Of a stretch of DNA of 64,000 nucleotides, positions 18,760 to 28,827 are shown one piece after another. A program made the translations under genes and the position numbers. The DNA is from Alphaproteobacteria bacterium (GTDB lineage: Bacteria; Pseudomonadota; Alphaproteobacteria; UBA8366). The stretch covers positions 124,001-188,000 of the forward strand of contig WHUA01000006.1 in the NCBI GenBank assembly GCA_009377445.1, in the 5' to 3' direction. Numbering within the stretch: position 1 is the first letter of the stretch; each line of letters starts with the position of its first letter. A model generated the notes under the pieces. It was given only the letters and a program-made list of their open reading frames with translations. It made no database searches and had not been told where the DNA came from.

Positions 18760-19383
18760 ATGCAACGTGCATCGAAACGCGCATACGCGCTTGCCCTCAT
18801 CACGGGGCTATTCGTTATAGCCTTCGCCGCCATTCACTTGTCGTCCCAGGCGTCCGGCCAGTCCGGCCCTGGCTGGGTCACGCTGGTCGACGGCAAGACG
18901 ATGGGCGACTGGGACCGCGTCGGCGAAAGCAACTGGCGGATCGAGGATGGCGCCATCGTCGCCGACAAGAAGACGAGCAAGGAAGCGGCTCACCTGGTCA
19001 GCAAGAGCCCGTATAAAAACTTCCAGATCTACGCCGAGTTCTGGGCGAGCGACGACGCGAACAGCGGCATCTTCCTCCGGTGCAAGGATCCGAAGAAGAT
19101 CGGCGCGGCGACCTGCTATGAGGTCAATATCTACGACAAGCGCAAGGACCCGACCTACGGCACCGGCGCAATCGTCAATTTCGCCGAGGTGGACCCGATG
19201 CCGAAGGCCGGCGGCAAGTGGAACACGTACGAGATCACCGCAAAGGGACGGCATCTCGTCGTCATGCTCAACGGGCAGAAGACCGTGGATATCCGGAACG
19301 GGCTTTTCACCGAAGGGCCGATCACGCTGCAGCACGGGGCGGGCGTGATCAAGTTCCGCAAGGTCGCGATCAAGCCGCTCTAG
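18760..19383 (+). CDS. DUF1080 (3-keto-disaccharide hydrolase fold) exported protein
   Basis: 207-residue protein with a signal peptide or membrane anchor at about residues 8-30. One DUF1080 domain follows, a laminarinase-like beta-sandwich. Typical pieces are the opening WVTLVDGKTMGDWD, SGIFLRCKDP, GKWNTYEITAKGRHLVVMLNG and the closing strand ITLQHGAGVIKFRKVAIKPL. The family includes enzymes acting on 3-keto sugars, but many members are uncharacterised and the catalytic residues are not obvious here. The GGGAGG ribosome site is strong. Confidence 0.75.
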   Translation: MQRASKRAYALALITGLFVIAFAAIHLSSQASGQSGPGWVTLVDGKTMGDWDRVGESNWRIEDGAIVADKKTSKEAAHLVSKSPYKNFQIYAEFWASDDANSGIFLRCKDPKKIGAATCYEVNIYDKRKDPTYGTGAIVNFAEVDPMPKAGGKWNTYEITAKGRHLVVMLNGQKTVDIRNGLFTEGPITLQHGAGVIKFRKVAIKPL

Positions 19384-19570
19384 CGGGAGAGAGACCACGC
19401 GGGAAGGCGAGGAAACGCCGGCATTCGCATGCCGCGGTGCCGGCGCGCTCCCCAACCGTTGCGATGTCGGGTACAATCGACTCGCTGCCGTCATTTCTCT
19501 TGCGCGCCTTCGGCCGGGCAGGGATGACGGGATACGTCCGCCGTTTCGTCCAGCTGCAATCGAGGAATGC

Positions 19571-20032
19571 ATGGTAACCGGAAGCGACATCGTCGGCTCG
19601 TGGCTCATGGTCGACCGCGGCACCGACAGCGAGGCGGACCGGCAGAAGGCCAGGGCCCGGTACGGCGACGATCCGAAGGGCTTCGTGATCTTCGCGCCCG
19701 ACGGATGGATGAACGCCATCGTCTGCTGGGGCGAGCGGCCCGTCCTGTCCGGCAAGCCGGAATGGCATTCCGACGCTTCCGACGACGAGAAGCTGCGCGC
19801 GTTCGACACCTACATGTCCTATGGCGGCCGATGGACGGTCGAGGACAGCACCCTCGAGACCAAGGTGGAGTTCGCGATCAATCCCGGCTGGGTCGGCAGC
19901 ACGGAGGTCAGGAAGCTCGAGATGACGGACGACGGCCATCTCATCCTCAGGCTGACGCGCGCCTGGCCGGACGGCCGGGTCATGAACGGCTGGGTGCGGT
20001 GGCGGCGCGCCGCGCCGCCGGCCGGCCGCTGA
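19571..20032 (+). CDS. Lipocalin-like domain protein
   Basis: 153-residue protein without a signal peptide, resembling the lipocalin_5 type: IVGSWLMVDR at residues 7-16, then a barrel of short strands (FVIFAPDGWMNAIVCW; YMSYGGRWTVEDSTLETKVEF). The family is believed to bind small hydrophobic molecules, and no catalytic residues are expected. It precedes the MmgE/PrpD gene by 26 bases on the same strand and is likely co-transcribed with it. Confidence 0.65.
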   Translation: MVTGSDIVGSWLMVDRGTDSEADRQKARARYGDDPKGFVIFAPDGWMNAIVCWGERPVLSGKPEWHSDASDDEKLRAFDTYMSYGGRWTVEDSTLETKVEFAINPGWVGSTEVRKLEMTDDGHLILRLTRAWPDGRVMNGWVRWRRAAPPAGR

Positions 20033-20058
20033 CACGCCGACGCACAGGGGGAGTTCCG

Positions 20059-21405
20059 ATGACCGTCGCCCGCACATTCGCCGCCTTTCTCACCGAGACC
20101 GCTTACGCCGACCTTCCTGCGCAAGCCGTCGACCACGCGGCCATGCTGATCGCCAGCACGATCGCCAGCGCCGCCTGCGGGGCGAGCATTCCGTCTGCCG
20201 CGATCATCCGCGATCTCGCTCGGGAGCGGGGCGGGCGGCCCGATGCGTCCGTGTGGTTCGATGCAGGGCCGAAGCTGCCGGCCGCCTATGCCGCGCGCGT
20301 CAATGCGGTGATGAGCGACGCGGCGGCGTCCGACGACAGCGACCTCCGCAACATCGTCCACTGCGGCACGCCGCTGACCGCCGCCTCGCTCGCACTGGCG
20401 GAGCGGGCGGGCGCGAACGGCCGGGATGTCCTGGCGGCGATCGTCCTCGGCTACGAGGCGGCCGGCCGGATCGGCGAGTCGATCACGCCCGGATATCTGA
20501 ACAAGGGATTTCACGGCTGCCTCGTGGCGATCTTCGCCGGCGCGGTCGCGGCGGGCCGGCTGCTGCGGCTCGATACGGGGCAGATGGCGCATACGATCGC
20601 GCTTTGCGCCACCTCGATGGGCGGGCTCCATGCCGCGGCGAACACGAGCGTCTCCCGCGAATATCACGCGGGCCTCGCGACCGTATCGGGCATCGACGCC
20701 GCGATGGCCGCGCAGCGGGGATACACCGGCGAAGAGACAATTCTCGAAGCGCCGCACGGCTTCTGTGCCGTTTATGGCGGGACCGACGGCGGCGGCATCG
20801 TCCGCGATCTCGGGCGGGAGTGGGATATCGTCACGGACATGGCGGTCAAGCTGGTGCCGGGCGGGCACACCCACCACGCGCTGGCCGAGGCCGCGGCCAA
20901 CGCGGCGCGCGAGGGCAATATCGCGGCGGACGAGGTGGCCTCCATCACGCTGTCGCGGCCCGGCGTGAGCGCGCTTTCCGGTCCCCGCCACCCGGCCGAC
21001 CTCATCGACATGGCGCACAGCCCTGCCTACTTCATGGCAGCCGCGGTGGCCGATCGCACCTTCGGCTGGGCGCATGCGGGCGCGGAGAAGATCGGCGACC
21101 CGGTCATCCACCGCCTGATCGACAAGGTCCGCGTCGGACCGCAGCCAACCGAGAATGCCGCAGCGTACCGGCAGGGCGCGACCGTGACGATCGAGACCAC
21201 GGACGGGCGGACGGTGACGAACACCGTCCATGTGCCGAAGGGCGCCGGCTGCCGCGGGATCGACTGGGCCGACATCGACGCCAAGTACCGGACGCTGGCC
21301 CCGCGCGCGCCGTTGAGCGAGCGGCAGGTCGAGGCGAGCCTGGCGCTCATCCACGACTTCCGCAATGTCTCGCAGGTCTCTGCGCTGCTCGACCTGCTCC
21401 GATAA
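20059..21405 (+). CDS. MmgE/PrpD-family protein (2-methylcitrate dehydratase-like)
   Basis: 448 residues covering the usual MmgE/PrpD length. The N-terminal all-helical domain carries the family hallmarks: NAVMSDAAASDDSD near residue 85, HCGTPLTAASLALAE, and LGYEAAGRIGESI. The C-terminal lid domain includes VKLVPGGHTHHALAEAA. The family contains 2-methylcitrate dehydratase, iminodisuccinate epimerase and cis-aconitate decarboxylase. No prpB or prpC is nearby, so the propionate pathway is not supported and the substrate is open. ATG 20059 follows GGGGGAG; the longer frame overlaps the lipocalin gene and is not credible. Confidence 0.8.
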   Translation: MTVARTFAAFLTETAYADLPAQAVDHAAMLIASTIASAACGASIPSAAIIRDLARERGGRPDASVWFDAGPKLPAAYAARVNAVMSDAAASDDSDLRNIVHCGTPLTAASLALAERAGANGRDVLAAIVLGYEAAGRIGESITPGYLNKGFHGCLVAIFAGAVAAGRLLRLDTGQMAHTIALCATSMGGLHAAANTSVSREYHAGLATVSGIDAAMAAQRGYTGEETILEAPHGFCAVYGGTDGGGIVRDLGREWDIVTDMAVKLVPGGHTHHALAEAAANAAREGNIAADEVASITLSRPGVSALSGPRHPADLIDMAHSPAYFMAAAVADRTFGWAHAGAEKIGDPVIHRLIDKVRVGPQPTENAAAYRQGATVTIETTDGRTVTNTVHVPKGAGCRGIDWADIDAKYRTLAPRAPLSERQVEASLALIHDFRNVSQVSALLDLLR

Positions 21406-21417
21406 CGCGCCGAGGCA

Positions 21418-22611
21418 TTATTCCGCCGGGCCCTTCTTGCCGCCGCGCAGGAAGGCAAGGGCGAAGGCCAGCGTGATCGCGCCGACGAACAGGAAGCCGG
21501 CGGCGTCGCTGCCGGTCAGCGCGTGCAGCGCGCTGAAGGCGCCGGGGCCGGCCAGCGCGCCGAAAAAGGTGATCGCCATGCTGCCGGCCGTCGCGTCGGC
21601 GACGGCGTCCGCCGGGGCGTGGCGCGCGACCTCCGCCAGGTAGACGCCCTGCCACGCCGTGCCGGTGGAGCCGAAGGCGACCGCCAGCGCGACGACCGCG
21701 AGGTACGGCCAGGCGGGGCCGAGCGTCGAGGCGGTGAAGGCGGCGGCGGACATGCCGAGCCCGAGCCCCGCCAGCACGTAGCGCGGCGGGAAGCGGTCCG
21801 CCGCCCAGCCCCACAGCATGCGGGCGAAGACGCTGACCACGAGCCCGCCGGAAAGCGCGACCCCGACCGCGACCAGGCTCAGGTGCGTGCGCTCGACCGC
21901 GAAGGTCACGAACAGCGACATGAAGCAGAACTGCATCGCCGCGAAGGCGCCCGACGCCGCGGCCAGACGGCGGAGCGCCGGACGCCGCAGCACGAGGCGC
22001 AACGCCGCCACCACGCTGCCTGCGACGAGCGGCGCACGCGGCGCGCGGTCCGCATCCATCTTGCGCCGCAACGGCTGCAGCGCGAGCGCCAGCGTGAAGC
22101 AGGCGCCGCACGCTACCAGCGCCGCGCCCCGCCAGCCGAAGCGCGCTTCGAGGAGGGGGAGCGCGAAACCGCCGACCGCCCCGCCGATCGGAATGGCGGT
22201 CTGCTTGATCGAGAAGATGCGCCCGCGCAGATGGCCCGGCGTGACGCGCGCCAGCAGGTGCGAGCTCGCCGGGTTGGCCGGCCCGTAGGCGAAGCCCATC
22301 AGCACCGCGCTCGCCACGAGAAGCGGCAGCGCCACCAGCGGGGACACGGCGAGCGGCATCGCCAGAAGACCGAGCCCGGCGAAGACCAGCGTCATCTGGC
22401 TGACCCTGAGCGCGCCGTAACGCCGGACGAAGCCCGCGGTGATCACCGTCGCGAAAACCGCGCCGACCAGCATCACGGTGGTGTAGTAGCCCACCATCGT
22501 CGCCGGCACCCCCAGCGACTTCGCCGCCGCGGGCGCGACGATCGGCAATGTGAAGACGGCAAGCGCGACGAGCGCGTGACACGCCAGCATGGCGAAGAGA
22601 ACGCGGTACAT
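21418..22611 (-). CDS. MFS transporter
   Basis: 397-residue inner-membrane carrier with about 12 hydrophobic segments. The N-terminal half contains the cytoplasmic loop GFVRRYGALRVSQMT (motif A-like); the mid-loop is short and basic (LQPLRRKMDADR). The start at 22611 places the first helix immediately (MYRVLFAMLACHALVALAVF), and the longer frame adds only polar residues. The substrate is unknown. It converges closely with the MmgE/PrpD gene (12 bases between stops), which may link the two only by position. Confidence 0.8.
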   Translation of the reverse strand: MYRVLFAMLACHALVALAVFTLPIVAPAAAKSLGVPATMVGYYTTVMLVGAVFATVITAGFVRRYGALRVSQMTLVFAGLGLLAMPLAVSPLVALPLLVASAVLMGFAYGPANPASSHLLARVTPGHLRGRIFSIKQTAIPIGGAVGGFALPLLEARFGWRGAALVACGACFTLALALQPLRRKMDADRAPRAPLVAGSVVAALRLVLRRPALRRLAAASGAFAAMQFCFMSLFVTFAVERTHLSLVAVGVALSGGLVVSVFARMLWGWAADRFPPRYVLAGLGLGMSAAAFTASTLGPAWPYLAVVALAVAFGSTGTAWQGVYLAEVARHAPADAVADATAGSMAITFFGALAGPGAFSALHALTGSDAAGFLFVGAITLAFALAFLRGGKKGPAE

Positions 22612-22686
22612 GGGGCGGGAGATTAGAGGAAAGTGCGGGGCGGGGTAACCTGTGATGGCTCGCCGGCAATGCAGCGCTGGCATTCG

Positions 22687-22780
22687 TCCGTGGATTGCCG
22701 CAACAAGTGCGGCAATGACGATGAGTGTTTAGACATCAATAAGATCGTCACTCGCGGACTTGTTCCGCGAGTCCATGCGC
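22687..22780. repeat. Palindromic intergenic repeat, locus C (inverted pair)
   Basis: Unit 1 (22687-22720) is inverted, with 9-bp arms ATTGCCGCA/TGCGGCAAT followed by GACG. Unit 2 (22746-22780) is direct: CGTCACTCGCGGA-CTTGT-TCCGCGAGTCCATG. Same family as loci A, B and D. Here the repeat lies between two tandem minus-strand genes (thiC end, MFS start). Confidence 0.7.
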
Positions 22781-22795
22781 ACCCGCTCCCCCACA

Positions 22796-22824
22796 CCAAA
22801 ACGGGGGCGCTGATCGCGCCCCCG
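22796..22824 (-). terminator. Terminator downstream of thiC
   Basis: On the minus strand, GGGGGCGCGATCAGCGCCCCC forms an 8-bp stem and is followed by GTTTTGG. It lies about 57 bases after the thiC stop codon. Confidence 0.65.
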
Positions 22825-22880
22825 CTCGGCTGCCTTCTTCAGGCACGGTGCTCCGGTCTTATGCCGGATCGGTGTGGAGC

Positions 22881-24903
<2,023 letters not shown>

Positions 24904-25011
24904 ACGCCCCATAGTGAGGCCGGATGCCGCTTCCGTCAATCGGCTGAAATGCGGACCGGGGCGCCGGCGATGATATCCATCGGAACGCCGATTTTTCAGG
25001 AAGAGAGAGAT

Positions 25012-25218
25012 TTATTCCGACACGGAGATGAACAGCTTCGGGTCCGACAAGGCGGAGACGGAATACAGGCGCTCGCCCAGGTCATGGCTCATCAGCCTGA
25101 CCCGCGTCCGCGCGTGCGGCAGCCCGTCGTCGGGCGTGACGAGCTCGATCACTTCCAGCGTGTAGCCCGGCGCATCCGTCTTTTTCAGCCTTGTCCCTAC
25201 CTCGACCTTTCGAGCCAT
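25012..25218 (-). CDS. Conserved-looking small protein, function unknown
   Basis: 68 residues, mostly beta-strand-like and charged, beginning MARKVEVGTRLKKTDAPGYT and ending LFISVSE. A good ribosome site (AAGGGGTAAAGG) precedes the ATG. The composition looks like a real soluble protein, not a shadow frame. I do not recognise a family with certainty. It stands between the thiC leader and the D-aminoacylase gene, all on the minus strand. Confidence 0.55.
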   Translation of the reverse strand: MARKVEVGTRLKKTDAPGYTLEVIELVTPDDGLPHARTRVRLMSHDLGERLYSVSALSDPKLFISVSE

Positions 25219-25418
25219 CCTTTACCCCTTGTCCCCTGATTCCTGTGATCCCCGGTTGGCGGAAATTCGCCGCACCGACAGTGTCCCTATCCGCAGAACG
25301 CCCTGCGTGCCCAATCGGTTGCAATGCGATATCGCTCCGGAGACCGGCCGGCGGCTCGACGCAGCTCATTCGATAGGAAGGAGTAGCAATAACCCTTTCG
25401 TGCGCGTCTGGCGATAGC

Positions 25419-27116
25419 TTATGCCGCCAGCGGACCCCGCAGCACGCGGCCGGGCAGCGCCCCCGTGTGCGTGTTGTCTTTCAGCACCGTTCGGCCGTTG
25501 ACCACGGTCGCCTTCATGCCGTCGGCATACTGCTTCAGGCGGCGCGCGCCGGCCGGCAGGTCGTTGACGACCTCGGGCATGCGCGGGGCGACTTTCTCGG
25601 GGTCGAACACCACGATGTCGGCGGCCAGGCCCTCGCGCAGCAGGCCGCGGTCGTGGAAGCCCCAGCGGGTCGAGGTGTCGTAGGTGATGAGGCGGACGGC
25701 TTCCTCCAGCGTGAAGGCCTGCTTGTCGCGCACCCAGTGGCTCAGCAGATGGGTCTGCAGCGAGCTGTCCATGATCTGCGAAACATGCGCGCCCGAATCG
25801 GAGAAGGTGACGCAGGTGTTCGGGTTCTTCATCAGCTCCAGCGCATCGTCCTGGTTCTCGTTGGCCAGCGGCTGGCGGAAGAAGAGCTTGAGATCGTGCT
25901 CGAGCGCGAGGTCGATCATTGCCTCGATCGGCTGAATGCCGCGCCGCTTCGCGATCTCGCCGACCGTGTCGTGCGGACGGGCGATGCGATCCATGACGTA
26001 GAAGTATTCCCATTCCGGCGGCCGGGCTTCGGCGCCCGCGGCGTTGCGGCCGGTGTCCGGCCGGTTGGCCGACTCGATCAGCTTGCGGCGGGTTTCCGGA
26101 TCGCGGAGCGCTTTTTTCTGCTGCTCCAGCGGCAGCTTGCGCACGTCGCGCCATACCTCGCGCCCGTCGAAGGGCGTGGCCGTCTCGAACGAGACCAGCG
26201 TGTTGATCTCGCGGCTGTGCACCTGAGTGAAGAGCCGCGCGCCGTTGCGGTTGCCCTGCTCGATGATGTCGTAGAGGGCGCGCCACTGTCCGGGCTGGCC
26301 GCGCCGGCTCAGGCTGCCGAAGGTGATCGGCCGTCCGGTCTCGGCGGACAGGTCGACCAGCGATTGGTAGAATGGCCGCAGGCGGTCCGAGTCGCCGCGC
26401 TCCATCGCGAGCTGGAAGATGCCGGCGTCGAGCTCGCCCATGCCGCGGACGATCGCCTGGACCTCGGAGAAGGGCGCGACGCGGCTGGCGACGAGGCGGT
26501 CGTCGGCCGTCATGTGGCTCGGGCTGCGCGAGGTGGAGAAGCCGACGGCGCCCGCGGTCACCGCTTCCTTGACGAGGCGGATCATCGTCTTCAGCTCGTC
26601 GTCGCTGGCTTCGTCCTCGAAGGCGCGCTCGCCCATGACATAGGTGCGGAGCGCCGAATGACCGACATAGCCGCTGTAGTTGATGCCCTTGGGCAGCGTG
26701 TCAAGCACGTCGAGGAACTCGGGGAAAGTCTCCCAGCGCCAGTCGATGCCGGCCAGCATGGCCTCGCGCGCGATGTCCTCGGCGCGCTCCAGGTTGCGGA
26801 ACACGAAATCGACTTCCGATTCGCGGCAGGGCGCCAGCGTGAAGCCGCAGTTCCCCATCACGACGCTGGTCACGCCGTGGTAGCAGGAGCAGCTCCCGAG
26901 CGTGTCCCAGAAGATCTGCGCATCCATGTGGGTGTGCCCGTCGACGAAGCCCGGCGAGACGACATGGCCCTCGGCGTCGATGACCTCGTCGGCCGGCGCC
27001 GAAATCCGCCCGATGCGGGCAATCTTCCCGTCCTTCACGCCTACATCCGCGTGGTAACGCGGCATGCCTGACCCGTCGACCACCATGCCGTTCTTGATTA
27101 CCAGGTCGTAGCTCAT
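25419..27116 (-). CDS. D-aminoacylase / N-acyl-D-amino-acid deacylase-type amidohydrolase
   Basis: 565-residue metal-dependent amidohydrolase. The N-terminal small beta domain (IKNGMVVDGSGMPRYHADVGVKDGKIARIG) is followed by the metal motif GFVDGHTHMDAQIFWD near residues 56-70. Further metal or catalytic pieces are TFSDSGAHVSQ near residue 440 and the closing GLLREGLAADIVVFDPEKV. It belongs to the D-aminoacylase/N-acyl-D-glutamate deacylase group by pattern. Many relatives with this length have unknown amide substrates. Monocistronic on the minus strand, with GGGAG before the ATG. Confidence 0.85.
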   Translation of the reverse strand: MSYDLVIKNGMVVDGSGMPRYHADVGVKDGKIARIGRISAPADEVIDAEGHVVSPGFVDGHTHMDAQIFWDTLGSCSCYHGVTSVVMGNCGFTLAPCRESEVDFVFRNLERAEDIAREAMLAGIDWRWETFPEFLDVLDTLPKGINYSGYVGHSALRTYVMGERAFEDEASDDELKTMIRLVKEAVTAGAVGFSTSRSPSHMTADDRLVASRVAPFSEVQAIVRGMGELDAGIFQLAMERGDSDRLRPFYQSLVDLSAETGRPITFGSLSRRGQPGQWRALYDIIEQGNRNGARLFTQVHSREINTLVSFETATPFDGREVWRDVRKLPLEQQKKALRDPETRRKLIESANRPDTGRNAAGAEARPPEWEYFYVMDRIARPHDTVGEIAKRRGIQPIEAMIDLALEHDLKLFFRQPLANENQDDALELMKNPNTCVTFSDSGAHVSQIMDSSLQTHLLSHWVRDKQAFTLEEAVRLITYDTSTRWGFHDRGLLREGLAADIVVFDPEKVAPRMPEVVNDLPAGARRLKQYADGMKATVVNGRTVLKDNTHTGALPGRVLRGPLAA

Positions 27117-27262
27117 CGGTTTTCCCTCCGCTCGGATGCGCCTTTCGACAGGGTAGCAGCAAAGGCCGCCGAAGCCGAAATCGGGGCGGCTTATATTCGC
27201 CGCCGATGGTGATAGAATGGCGGCGTGTTCGAGATTCCATTGCCAACAACAGAGGGGTGACG

Positions 27263-27712
27263 ATGCCTCTACCGAAAATCGGATCCAAGCCGCCGGCCTT
27301 TACCCTTCCCAACCAGGACGGGAAGAAAATCAGCCTGGCGGATTACGCGGGCAAGAACGTGCTGATCTGGTTCTATCCCCGCGCCTTCGGCGGCGGGTGA
27401 ACGAAGGAAGCCAACGGGTTCCGTGATAGAACCCGGAAATTCGCCGATAAGAACACCGTGTTGCTGGGCATCACCTTCAGCCCGGCGGAAGACCTGAAAC
27501 GCTGGCGGAACGAGGTGGGGATGACCACCGAGCTCCTGAGCGACACGGACCGCTCCGTCGCCGTTGCGTATGGCGCGGCGGACAGCAAGGACCAGGAACG
27601 CCCCAAGCGCATCTCCATCCTCGTCGGGCCGGACGGCAAGGTCGTGAAGACCTACGGCACGCCCGATGCGGAAGCGCATCCGGAAGAGGCGCTTGCGGAT
27701 CTGATGAAATAA
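27263..27712 (+). CDS. PrxQ/BCP-type peroxiredoxin with in-frame UGA at the peroxidatic position (candidate selenoprotein)
   Basis: Reads as one 149-residue thioredoxin-fold peroxidase if TGA at 27398-27400 (codon 46) is decoded as selenocysteine. Up to the TGA: IGSKPPAFTLPNQDGKKISL and NVLIWFYPRAFGGG. After it, in the same frame: TKEANGFRDR, then FADKNTVLLGITFSP, ELLSDTDRSVAVAYG and ISILVGPDGKVVKTYG. Family members have cysteine exactly here (GCTKE), the residue that attacks peroxide. The protein has no cysteine at all, and the usual resolving position is asparagine, so it would be a one-Sec peroxiredoxin using an outside thiol. A hairpin just after the TGA fits a bacterial SECIS. The alternative is a TGC/TGT-to-TGA nonsense mutation, but the rest of the frame is intact. 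GAGGGGTGACG precedes the ATG. Confidence 0.8.
27415..27435 (+). promoter_or_regulatory. Candidate bacterial SECIS hairpin
   Basis: 7-bp stem CGGGTTC/GAACCCG with the 7-base loop CGTGATA. The loop starts 21 bases after the in-frame TGA and has G at its second position. As I recall the bacterial SECIS model, it asks for a short stem-loop with the loop roughly 16-37 bases downstream and a G in the first two loop bases. This fits, though the sequence also has to encode protein. Confidence 0.55.
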
Positions 27713-27721
27713 CAACGCGCA

Positions 27722-27834
27722 ATGGATGCCGCGGACTGATCCCCGGATCATGTCCGGGGAGCGGCATGACGGTAAGTTTTTGATTCCAAAATACTAATCG
27801 TCACTCCCCGGCTTGTCCGGGGAGTCCATGAGCG
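27722..27834. repeat. Palindromic intergenic repeat, locus D (inverted pair)
   Basis: Unit 1 (27722-27772) is inverted and nested: outer arms ATGCCGC/GCGGCAT around an inner CCCCGGA/TCCGGGG, ending GACGG. Unit 2 (27799-27834) is direct: CGTCACTCCCCGG-CTTGT-CCGGGGAGTCCATG. It fills the gap between the convergent peroxiredoxin and GST genes. Confidence 0.7.
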
Positions 27835-27845
27835 ATGCCGAAACC

Positions 27846-28541
27846 TCACTCGTTCTTCGCCGGCAGGCTACGTCCCAGGCCGTCATAGAGATCGAGCATG
27901 CGCTCGTTCCAGGCGTGCAGCGGGGCTCCCGGCTCGGCGAGGGCGTCGGGGCTCACGGCGCGGGCCCATTGAAAACCGCCGAAGATCAGGTAATCGGCGT
28001 AGGCCGGCCCGTCGCCGCCGAGCCAGTCCTGCTGCCCCAGCGTCGCATCGACAGGGGCCAGGAGCTGCCGCACCGACGCCAGGTTGCCTTTCCGGTCGGC
28101 GCAGATTTGCTCCAGCGTCTTGCCGAAGCGCTTCTCGCGCGTTTCGCGAAAATACGCCTTGTCCATCTCATGCAGGTTGGCGTGGATCTCGGCGAGCAGC
28201 AGCCGCGCCAAGGCGCCGTGCAGAACGGTGCTCGTCCACACATTCATAAAACGGGTCGTCGCGCGGCCGACGTCGCAGCCGAAGAGGGAAGGGCGGTCAG
28301 GATAGCGGTCTTCGAGGTAGCACGCGATCGCCCACGAGTCGCAGACCACCGCATCGCCGTCACGGATGACCGGCACCAGCTTCTGGCCGCTGAAGGCGAT
28401 CTTGTCCTTTTCGATGAAGCGGCATAGCTCGGTGTCGTGCGCCAGCCCCTTGTGCGCGAGCGCCATCCGCGCGCGCCAGGTATTCGGGCTGAAGCGCAGC
28501 GCATCGGTCGCGCCGGCGAGCTCGTAGAAAGTGATGGTCAT
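27846..28541 (-). CDS. Glutathione S-transferase family protein
   Basis: 231-residue protein with an N-terminal thioredoxin-like domain: MTITFYELAGATDALRFSPN, then KLVPVIRDGDAVVCDSWAIACYLEDRYPD, which holds the glutathione gamma-glutamyl site (DSWAI). An all-helical C-terminal domain follows. The segment SPNTWRARMALAHKGL resembles GSTs of the beta-etherase-like/zeta-like branch, with serine as the likely thiol-activating residue. The start at 28541 has GGAGG five bases upstream; the frame extends six codons further but lacks such a site. The substrate is unknown. It converges with the peroxiredoxin gene. Confidence 0.8.
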   Translation of the reverse strand: MTITFYELAGATDALRFSPNTWRARMALAHKGLAHDTELCRFIEKDKIAFSGQKLVPVIRDGDAVVCDSWAIACYLEDRYPDRPSLFGCDVGRATTRFMNVWTSTVLHGALARLLLAEIHANLHEMDKAYFRETREKRFGKTLEQICADRKGNLASVRQLLAPVDATLGQQDWLGGDGPAYADYLIFGGFQWARAVSPDALAEPGAPLHAWNERMLDLYDGLGRSLPAKNE

Positions 28542-28827
28542 GGATACCTCCGGCTTCAAGCGCCTGCTGGCAGCTTCACCGAGCGGCGGCGCGCTGGCAA
28601 GCGGGCTCGCGGAGATGTGTTTCGGCGCCGAAAGCCCAGCCGGAAGCCTGGCCGGAAACTAGGCATCCTGCGGCAATGGACCGCATTCGGTTGCCGCAGG
28701 CGGCATGGCGAACGGGCGTTGACGATGGGCGGCGCGAGCCATAGTCTCCGCCCGGCGTCGGCCCCCCGGTCTTCCTGCCCGGCGAATGCGTGACGGCGAC
28801 ACGTGTCTGGTTGAAGGAATAGCTGCG

